Origin: an uncultured Candidatus Melainabacteria bacterium
GTDB taxonomy: Bacteria > Cyanobacteriota > Vampirovibrionia > Gastranaerophilales > Gastranaerophilaceae
Length of the DNA stretch: 5,801 nt
Assembly (NCBI GenBank): GCA_937898445.1
Contig: CALEJY010000265.1
Location: forward strand, 1 to 5,801
Reading direction: 5' to 3'
A model generated the notes under the pieces. That model did no database searches and was not told the DNA's origin. It was given only the letters and a program-made list of their open reading frames with translations. Every line of letters begins with the position of its first letter. The stretch's first letter is position 1. Position numbers and translations under genes: made by a program. Of the stretch, positions 1-4,546 are shown piece after piece.

Positions 1-219
1 AATTGAGCGTAATTCGGCGGTTAATTCATTGTAAAAATCAGTATTTATTTGATGTTCGCCTGATTTCATTGCAGGAACAACAAGTGCAGATGTAATTGTT
101 CCTCCCAAGTGTATATTCTTTTCTATTAAGAGTGTTTTAAGTCCTAATTTGCCGGCAGTATAAGCAGCTGCACAACCCGCAGTACCTCCACCAACAACTA
201 TCAAATCGTAATTATCCAT
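1..219 (-). CDS. FAD-dependent oxidoreductase, N-terminal fragment (partial, cut by window edge)
   Basis: The minus-strand frame is open from the ATG at 217-219 to the window edge, giving 73 codons with no stop. The product begins MDNYDLIVVGGGTAGCAAAY, a classic dinucleotide-binding Rossmann start: hydrophobic beta strand, GGGTAG (a GxGxxG match, residues 10-15), a small-residue helix, then a second strand ending in the acid of LLIEK that normally binds the ribose of FAD. The following LGGTITSALVVPAMKSG resembles the PF12831-type FAD-dependent oxidoreductases more than the DAO or Trx-reductase groups. Substrate and pathway cannot be read from this fragment. It follows the MnmC2-like methyltransferase on the same strand after a 155-nt gap and seems to have its own promoter. 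The start is chosen because the Rossmann strand begins within five residues of this Met. No good Shine-Dalgarno lies upstream, only AAAGA abutting the ATG. Confidence is high for an FAD/NAD-binding protein and moderate for the subfamily. Confidence 0.85.
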   Translation of the reverse strand, partial: MDNYDLIVVGGGTAGCAAAYTAGKLGLKTLLIEKNIHLGGTITSALVVPAMKSGEHQINTDFYNELTAELRSI

Positions 220-225
220 TCTTTA

Positions 226-254
226 ATTATAAATTATAAATTTTCTCATTGCAA
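226..254 (-). promoter_or_regulatory. Predicted sigma70-type promoter of the FAD oxidoreductase
   Basis: Read on the minus strand: TTGCAA (249-254) as -35, a 17-nt spacer and a perfect TATAAT (226-231) as -10. Only six bases (TAAAGA) separate the -10 from the ATG, so transcription would begin at or next to the start codon. A second TATAAT (233-238) lies just upstream but has only a poor -35 at suitable spacing. The region is extremely AT-rich, so chance matches are possible. Confidence 0.45.
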
Positions 255-374
255 AAAAGTTAATTTTTTTTCATAACTTAAAAATTTTCATTTCAATTAA
301 AATTTTTCATGAAAATAATTTACTCACTCAAAAATAAAATATCGACACAATATCGCTTAGATATATACCAATAA

Positions 375-1658
375 TTAATCCTGTTCTTTTTTGTGTGATT
401 TTATAAATTTTGAACTAGAAATAAGATTTGAATTTTCAACTTCGTTTTTATGATTGTTTATAATCGCCTCATTATCGAGAGATAAATTTTCGTCACGATA
501 AAATATACCTGCTCTCGTTTTCATAAGCCCTAAATCGTATTCTGAGAGGTCAAAAATTAATTCAGTATTATAATTTGTTTCAGTATTGCTTAAAGATGTA
601 TCTGTAGAGTGTTTAATAGCAACAGTTCCGGTAAATTTGTTTTGACTTTTTGAAAATATTTTTTTGACATCAAAACCTGCATTCAAAAAAGAATTTCTAA
701 CTTGCGCAGAATTTGAATAAGTTAAAATCAATCCACCATCTTCAAGATGCTCATATAATAACTTAAAAAAGTCGACACTCCATAGACAAGGACACTTTGT
801 TGGAGTAAAAGCATCTAAAAATACAAAATTATACTTATTTTTATCATTTATTACAGCTAGTCTTGCATCATTGATTTCTAGGTTAAAATTAAAATCTAAT
901 AATTCTAGGTATTTAGAGGCTCTTTTATAGCCGTTAGATAGATACTTATAATATATATTATGTAAGAAGGCTTTTAAACACCTTAGAGGGGTATAAGTAG
1001 ACCTCTCATTTTGATAAAATTCAAATAAACGCATCATTTTTCGGTCAAAATACTGACGATATTTTTTGTTAAACAAAATCGATATTGTATCGTTATCAAT
1101 TTGGTTAAATATCTTTTGAAGCAACAATATATTTACTTCATCTTTCAATTTGTATTCTGAACTAGCAATATTTATGGATAATTTTTTAATCTTTTCTTGT
1201 TTATATATAATTTCGCTTTTTGAATTTAGTTTTCCAATATTTTTTTCGAACGTTTTGAAAAACGGAGATAATGTTGCAAGATTTTTATCTGTGTCTATAG
1301 CATGTATGAAAATTTTATACTTTTTGTTATTGGTATATATCTTGTCGTTATTTATTGCCTTAAAAATATTATTTGTATCTATCGTATCGTTATAGATAAA
1401 TTCTAACAAATTATTTAAAAAACTTTTTGAGTTGTAACCAATTCCAAAACAAATATCCAAAATTTTTATTTCAGAATTTTTTCTAAAAAATTTTTCAAAA
1501 TCAGAAGGCAAAATAAATTTTTCATACGCTTCTGTTAAAGCTCCATAAGTTGAATGATAAATATCATTAGCCTCTGGAGAGAACAAGCCTACCGATCCGT
1601 CATTTGTAAAATATGGGTATAATTCGTACATATAGCCATTATAAGGCATATACTGCAT
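375..1658 (-). CDS. Stand-alone MnmC2-like tRNA methyltransferase (PF05430 / DUF752 type)
   Basis: The 427-residue product is probably the SAM-dependent methyltransferase that completes the mnm5 side chain on the wobble uridine (U34) of certain tRNAs, acting in the cytosol after MnmE/MnmG. Evidence: the family N-terminus TNDGSVGLFSPEANDIYHS (18-36) followed by GALTEA; a SAM-binding motif LDICFGIGYN (67-76); an acid after strand 2 (FIHAIDTD, 117-124); NDARLAV (263-269); the active-site block VFLDAFTPTKCPCLW (279-293); GGLILTYS (308-315) with VRNSFLNAGFDVKKI (320-334); and a C-terminal TRAGIFYRDENLS (381-393). E. coli MnmC fuses this domain to an FAD oxidase (MnmC1). Here no oxidase is fused, as in the stand-alone Aquifex DUF752 enzyme. 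The protein is longer than a usual MnmC2 domain (about 250-300 residues): Lys/Asn/Ile-rich stretches at about 82-115 and 135-250 are extra, and there is a charged ~35-residue tail. The ATG at 1656-1658 is the first in frame; Met4 and Met10 are alternatives, and the ribosome site is weak. Confidence 0.78.
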   Translation of the reverse strand: MQYMPYNGYMYELYPYFTNDGSVGLFSPEANDIYHSTYGALTEAYEKFILPSDFEKFFRKNSEIKILDICFGIGYNSKSFLNNLLEFIYNDTIDTNNIFKAINNDKIYTNNKKYKIFIHAIDTDKNLATLSPFFKTFEKNIGKLNSKSEIIYKQEKIKKLSINIASSEYKLKDEVNILLLQKIFNQIDNDTISILFNKKYRQYFDRKMMRLFEFYQNERSTYTPLRCLKAFLHNIYYKYLSNGYKRASKYLELLDFNFNLEINDARLAVINDKNKYNFVFLDAFTPTKCPCLWSVDFFKLLYEHLEDGGLILTYSNSAQVRNSFLNAGFDVKKIFSKSQNKFTGTVAIKHSTDTSLSNTETNYNTELIFDLSEYDLGLMKTRAGIFYRDENLSLDNEAIINNHKNEVENSNLISSSKFIKSHKKEQD

Positions 1659-1686
1659 AGTTCAAATTCTTTATATATCTTCATTT

Positions 1687-1715
1687 TTGCCTTTTTTTAA
1701 TGTTTTTGATACAAT
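1687..1715 (+). promoter_or_regulatory. Predicted thrB promoter with extended -10
   Basis: TTGCCT (1687-1692) as -35, a 17-nt spacer and TACAAT (1710-1715) as -10, the latter preceded by TG one base upstream (1707-1708), an extended -10 feature. Predicted transcription start is near 1722, leaving a leader of about 17 nt before the ATG. The same -35 hexamer and extended -10 layout recur upstream of the AI-2E gene. Confidence 0.55.
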
Positions 1716-1738
1716 ACTAATATTAAAATGAGGGAATT

Positions 1739-2680
1739 ATGAAAATAAGTGTAAAAGTACCGGCAACAACGGCAAATCTAGGTCCTGGCTTTGATTGTTT
1801 AGGGATGGCATTGCCAATTTATAATACAATTACGATTGAAGAAACTGTTCTTCCTGGAACTGGGATTGAAATTAATGCCATAAATGATGCCTCAACCAGT
1901 GATGATTTGATGTTTGAGCATATTCCAATGGACGAAACAAGCATTATATACAAAGCGGTTGAATTATTATATAACTCAATTGGTCAAACTCCTAGCGAAT
2001 TAAAAATTACAGTACAATCACAAATTCCTATTGCTAGGGGCTTGGGAAGCAGTGCTTCAGTTATTGTTGGTGGGCTTTTAGCTGCAAATGAGTTGTTAGG
2101 TCATCCTGCTGATGAGGTTGCGCTTTTATCTATCGCAACAGAGGTTGAAGGACATCCGGATAACGTTACTCCTGCAATTGTTGGTGGACTTTGTTTAACA
2201 TCTCAGGAAGATGACGGTTCTATTCTTTACCGCAAATTAAATTGGCCGGAAGAATGGAATATTACGGTTTGTATCCCTGATTATGAGTTATCAACTGATA
2301 TTTCTCGTTCAGTTTTACCAAAAGAAGTTCCGATGGAAGATGCGGTATTTAATGCAAAGCGTTTGGCAATGTTTGTTGAAGCAGTTAATACTAAAGATGC
2401 AGAATTGATGAAATTCGCTCTACAAGACAAATTGCACCAACCATATAGAATGAAACTTGTTCCGGGATTAGACAAAATTTTGGAAAATCTTAAACATGAA
2501 GAAAATGTTTTGGGATGTGTTTTGAGCGGAGCAGGACCTGCAATTATCGTAATTTCTCAGAAAAACGATTTAGGCAGAATTAAATCTATTGTTAAAGAAA
2601 CTTGGGAAGATATGAACGTTAAAGTTAACCTAATGACTTTACCTGTAGAGCCGCAAGGTGCGCAAATCGTAAGTGAGTAG
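1739..2680 (+). CDS. thrB: Homoserine kinase
   Basis: This GHMP-family kinase phosphorylates L-homoserine with ATP to O-phospho-L-homoserine, the step before threonine synthase in threonine biosynthesis, in the cytosol. All three GHMP motifs are visible: VPATTANLGPGFDCLG at 7-22; the glycine/serine-rich ATP loop PIARGLGSSAS at 97-107, followed by GHPDN (138-142), the homoserine kinase version of the loop region; and the C-terminal LSGAGPA at 262-268. STDISRSVLP (185-194), with Arg190, and DKLHQPYR (230-237) fit the substrate-binding part of this subfamily rather than mevalonate or galactokinases. At 313 residues it is the usual length (E. coli ThrB has 310). The ATG at 1739 has a good ribosome site (GAGG at 1730-1733, five bases upstream) and places the first motif correctly. 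It appears to be monocistronic: a promoter at 1687-1715, a terminator 45 bases after the stop, and a convergent gene beyond. No other thr gene is adjacent. No key residue is missing. Confidence 0.96.
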   Translation: MKISVKVPATTANLGPGFDCLGMALPIYNTITIEETVLPGTGIEINAINDASTSDDLMFEHIPMDETSIIYKAVELLYNSIGQTPSELKITVQSQIPIARGLGSSASVIVGGLLAANELLGHPADEVALLSIATEVEGHPDNVTPAIVGGLCLTSQEDDGSILYRKLNWPEEWNITVCIPDYELSTDISRSVLPKEVPMEDAVFNAKRLAMFVEAVNTKDAELMKFALQDKLHQPYRMKLVPGLDKILENLKHEENVLGCVLSGAGPAIIVISQKNDLGRIKSIVKETWEDMNVKVNLMTLPVEPQGAQIVSE

Positions 2681-2688
2681 GGTGTTAA

Positions 2689-2707
2689 CTTTCTCTCAAT
2701 GAGAAAG
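2689..2707 (+). other. Small stem-loop just after the thrB stop codon
   Basis: CTTTCTC (2689-2695) pairs perfectly with GAGAAAG (2701-2707) across a 5-nt loop. It lies eight bases after the thrB stop and is not followed by a T run on either strand, so it does not look like an intrinsic terminator. It could stabilise the 3' end of the transcript or be a chance inverted repeat. Confidence 0.35.
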
Positions 2708-2724
2708 GCAATAGCTATAAAAAA

Positions 2725-2757
2725 AGAGGCTCGTTTTGGTGAGCCTCTAATATTTTT
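2725..2757. terminator. Bidirectional intrinsic terminator between convergent genes
   Basis: AGAGGCTC (2725-2732) and GAGCCTCT (2741-2748) form a perfect 8-bp, mostly GC stem with an 8-nt loop. On the plus strand the stem is followed by AATATTTTTTG, ending thrB transcripts. On the minus strand it is followed by TTTTTT (complement of the A run at 2719-2724), ending transcripts of the gene at 2775-3305, whose stop codon is 26 bases before the stem. The position between two convergent stop codons fits shared use. Confidence 0.88.
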
Positions 2758-2774
2758 TGTTAATTTATTATTTA

Positions 2775-3305
2775 TTAGCCTTGACCAGTGTAATCTGGTG
2801 TTAAGCCTTTTACGCCTGCCTTTTCTTCTTCTTTCTTTGCGTCGTATTCGGCTTGAGCTATCTTTAATCTTGATTCTAAGTTATCTTTTTGTGTTTGTAA
2901 ATCGTCTTCTAAGTCTTTTAGTGGTTGAAGCATTGATTCACGTTGCATTTCAAACATATTTTGCCATACTGTATTTGCATTTTGATACTGCATTTGAACC
3001 ATTTGTGAGAACTGAGCATACTTGTTAGAATCAACTCCACCAAACATTTGTTGAACAACTGATGGATCTAAAGCTCCAAAGTTTGTACCTTGATTCATAC
3101 CTAAGTAACCAAGCATTGCGTTATTCATTTGTGATTGCATTTGAGCCTTCATGTTACGTTCTTGGTACGTAAACATCTTTTCCATGTCACCGACTTGTCT
3201 AGTGACACGGCGCAACTGGCTCTGGATACCCGTCATCTGATACTGTAGATCTCTGACGAGCTTTCCGGCCATCAATTTACCATATGCGCCATTTAGAAAA
3301 CCCAT
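2775..3305 (-). CDS. Unrecognised Gln/Met-rich helical protein, 176 aa
   Basis: I do not recognise this protein. It has no signal peptide and no hydrophobic membrane segment, so it is likely cytosolic or exported by a route without a cleaved signal. Composition is striking: 24 Gln and 16 Met in 176 residues, and no Cys or His. It reads as two long amphipathic helical stretches (about 15-63 and 95-163) around a Gly/Asn/Pro-containing middle (LGYLGMNQGTNFGALDP, 65-81). The second stretch turns into a charged Glu/Lys/Asp coiled-coil-like segment (128-162), and the tail GLTPDYTGQG looks disordered. Gene support is strong: an ATG with a good Shine-Dalgarno (AAGAGGA, 3314-3320, eight bases away), a consensus -10 upstream, consistent coding periodicity and a terminator right after the stop. 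It is apparently monocistronic. Codons 12-41 are markedly more GC-rich than the rest and favour CAG for Gln. A structural, secretion-associated or surface-assembly role is possible, but nothing in the sequence proves it. Confidence 0.82.
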   Translation of the reverse strand: MGFLNGAYGKLMAGKLVRDLQYQMTGIQSQLRRVTRQVGDMEKMFTYQERNMKAQMQSQMNNAMLGYLGMNQGTNFGALDPSVVQQMFGGVDSNKYAQFSQMVQMQYQNANTVWQNMFEMQRESMLQPLKDLEDDLQTQKDNLESRLKIAQAEYDAKKEEEKAGVKGLTPDYTGQG

Positions 3306-3337
3306 GATTACAATCCTCTTGTTTTTTTGTCCTCGTA

Positions 3338-3366
3338 ATTATATAAAGTATTTTTGTTATGAGAAA
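3338..3366 (-). promoter_or_regulatory. Predicted promoter of the Gln/Met-rich protein gene
   Basis: On the minus strand a perfect TATAAT lies at 3338-3343, with a weak -35 (TTTCTC, 3361-3366) 17 bases upstream. Transcription would start near 3331, giving a leader of about 26 nt that contains the strong ribosome site at 3314-3320. The -35 is poor, so recognition may rest on the -10 or on an activator. Confidence 0.5.
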
Positions 3367-3399
3367 TTGCCTATTTTGTGTAATTCTTGTTAACATTTC

Positions 3400-3427
3400 T
3401 TTACATAAAAGATATATACTTTATAAT
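3400..3427 (+). promoter_or_regulatory. Predicted distal promoter for the AI-2E operon
   Basis: TTTACA (3400-3405, 5 of 6 to consensus), a 16-nt spacer and a perfect TATAAT (3422-3427). It would give a leader of about 63 nt before the ATG at 3497. It lies between the two copies of the direct repeat. Confidence 0.45.
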
Positions 3428-3444
3428 CATACCTTACTTAATAA

Positions 3445-3473
3445 TTGCCTAAATCGTGTTTTCTTGTTATAAT
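3445..3473 (+). promoter_or_regulatory. Predicted proximal promoter for the AI-2E operon, extended -10
   Basis: TTGCCT (3445-3450), a 17-nt spacer and a perfect TATAAT (3468-3473), with TG at 3465-3466 forming an extended -10. Predicted transcription start is about 3480, leaving a short leader that begins just before the ribosome site at 3482. This is the best rightward promoter in the gap and has the same layout as the thrB promoter. Confidence 0.65.
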
Positions 3474-3481
3474 TGGGTTCT

Positions 3482-3490
3482 AAGGGGAGA
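3482..3490 (+). promoter_or_regulatory. Ribosome binding site that fixes the AI-2E start
   Basis: AAGGGGAGA lies six bases before the ATG at 3497-3499. An in-frame TTG at 3473 would extend the protein by eight residues, but that TTG overlaps the -10 box of the proximal promoter and has no ribosome site, so the ATG at 3497 is preferred. Confidence 0.8.
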
Positions 3491-3496
3491 TATCTT

Positions 3497-4546
3497 ATGT
3501 TAAAAAAAAGATTTTGGACTACTAAAAATATAATATTTACAATACTTGTTATCGTATTGTTGCTCATGTTACCTAAAATTATAGGGATTTTGATGTTATT
3601 TTTCGGTGCTTATGTTATAGCATGCGCTCTTAATCCTTATGTTAGCAAATTAATGGTAAAGATGAAAAACCGAACGGCAGCCGCATCAGTTGTATTGTTT
3701 GGCGCAATTGCAGCAATTATTGCTCTTTTTATTCCAATAGCTTTTGTGGCATATAAAGAGATTAAAACATTTTTAATCACAATGCCCGAAAAAATCAATG
3801 ATTTCAGTACATTTTTTATGAACACAAAAATATATGGACATAAACTCCCTGAAATGATTGATTTTGACACTATTTTAGGCAATTCTTCTAATCTTGCACA
3901 AGGTGTTGTAAACCAATCATTAACATTTACTGTTACAATTTTTCAATTAATTATGATTACTGTAGCTTTGACAATGATTGTTTATTATATTTTGGTTGAC
4001 AAAACATACTTGAAAACGAAATTTTTGGAATTTTTCCCACCTGATTTAAAAGACAAAGCAAATGAAATTTTAACTAATATCAGTAACAAAGTCGGCGGAT
4101 ACGTTAGGGCGCAAATCATCTCTATGGCAGCAGTCGGAATTATGGTGGCAATTGTGCTTGTAATATTTGGTGTTGAATATGCAACATTATTAGGTTTGGT
4201 ATCCGGTTTGTTGGATATTGTTCCAATCTTAGGCCCAACAATTGCTTTAGCCATAATCATTTTGGTTGCTTACCCTGCGGGATTAGTAAAAATTCTTTTA
4301 ATTGTTCTCGGATTTTTGGCTGTGCAACAGGTTTCAAACTATGTTGTAAGACCTGTTTTATTCGGAAAACTAATGGAATTGCACCCACTAATGATATTTT
4401 TGGCATTATTCTTGGCAGAACAATTTTTAGGATTTTGGGGCGTAATCTTATCACCTGCAATCGCAGCTACCGTATGTGTTTTGATTGACGAATTGTATTT
4501 AAGCCCAATCAACCTAAAATTAAAAGAGAATGAAGAAGATGCCTGA
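3497..4546 (+). CDS. AI-2E family transporter (PF01594), membrane protein
   Basis: A 349-residue inner-membrane protein of the AI-2E (YdiK/PerM/TqsA-like) family. Family members have been linked to autoinducer export or ion transport, but most have no known substrate, so none is assigned. Hydrophobic segments lie at about 11-26, 28-46, 62-86, 141-167, 205-225, 228-256, 263-280 and 296-330. The 90-140 region between the third and fourth is hydrophilic and the usual variable soluble part. The diagnostic C-terminal half is present: GGYVRAQ (200-206), GLLDIVPILGPTIA (237-250), the NYVVRPVLFGK block (281-291), then LHPLMIFLALFLAEQFLG (295-312) and GVILSPAIAATV (315-326). Length is normal for the family. 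A basic N-terminus (MLKKRF) precedes the first membrane helix. The start at 3497 is supported by a strong ribosome site and by the promoter position. The downstream radical SAM gene overlaps its 3' end by 8 nt, so the two are very probably co-transcribed and translationally coupled. Confidence 0.92.
   Translation: MLKKRFWTTKNIIFTILVIVLLLMLPKIIGILMLFFGAYVIACALNPYVSKLMVKMKNRTAAASVVLFGAIAAIIALFIPIAFVAYKEIKTFLITMPEKINDFSTFFMNTKIYGHKLPEMIDFDTILGNSSNLAQGVVNQSLTFTVTIFQLIMITVALTMIVYYILVDKTYLKTKFLEFFPPDLKDKANEILTNISNKVGGYVRAQIISMAAVGIMVAIVLVIFGVEYATLLGLVSGLLDIVPILGPTIALAIIILVAYPAGLVKILLIVLGFLAVQQVSNYVVRPVLFGKLMELHPLMIFLALFLAEQFLGFWGVILSPAIAATVCVLIDELYLSPINLKLKENEEDA

Larger units (their letters stand above)
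3366..3474 (+). repeat. Imperfect ~31-bp direct repeat pair overlapping promoters
   Basis: Copy 1 at 3366-3397 and copy 2 at 3444-3474 align at 25 of 31 positions with one single-base gap; their starts are 78 bp apart. Both contain ATTGCCT, then GTGT, then TTCTTGTTA. Copy 2 is a near-consensus promoter (TTGCCT, 17 nt, TATAAT). In copy 1 the -10 equivalent is TAACAT with an 18-nt spacer. It may be a duplicated promoter, or two sites for one regulator. Confidence 0.55.

Noticed and set aside
268..315. Three TTTTCAT motifs (268, 285, 304) and a 12-bp palindrome TTTTCATGAAAA (304-315)
   Set aside because: Possible operator-like pattern, but the stretch is low-complexity AT-rich DNA with uneven spacing (17 and 19), so chance is a sufficient explanation without comparison to relatives.
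350..364. Hairpin ATATC/GATAT downstream of the MnmC2-like gene as a terminator
   Set aside because: The stem is only 5 bp with one G-C pair, and the T-rich stretch on the minus strand is interrupted and not adjacent; too weak to call.
1150..1395. Plus-strand open frame of 81 codons, membrane-like
   Set aside because: Antisense to the Lys/Asn-rich insert of the MnmC2-like gene; hydrophobic only because it is the complement of AT-rich codons; no promoter or ribosome site.
2699..3028. Plus-strand open frame of 109 codons with a hydrophobic product
   Set aside because: It runs antisense to the well supported gene at 2775-3305 and through the terminator hairpin, has no ribosome site, and its Leu-rich product is what the complement of a Gln/Lys/Glu-rich coding strand gives.
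3473..3496. Earlier TTG start for the AI-2E protein
   Set aside because: The TTG overlaps the -10 box of the proximal promoter and has no ribosome site, while the ATG at 3497 has a strong one.
4530..4538. Alternative in-frame ATG three codons upstream for the radical SAM gene
   Set aside because: The only nearby ribosome-like site (GAGA, 4526-4529) directly abuts this ATG, whereas the spacing suits 4539. The choice is not certain and changes the product by only three residues.
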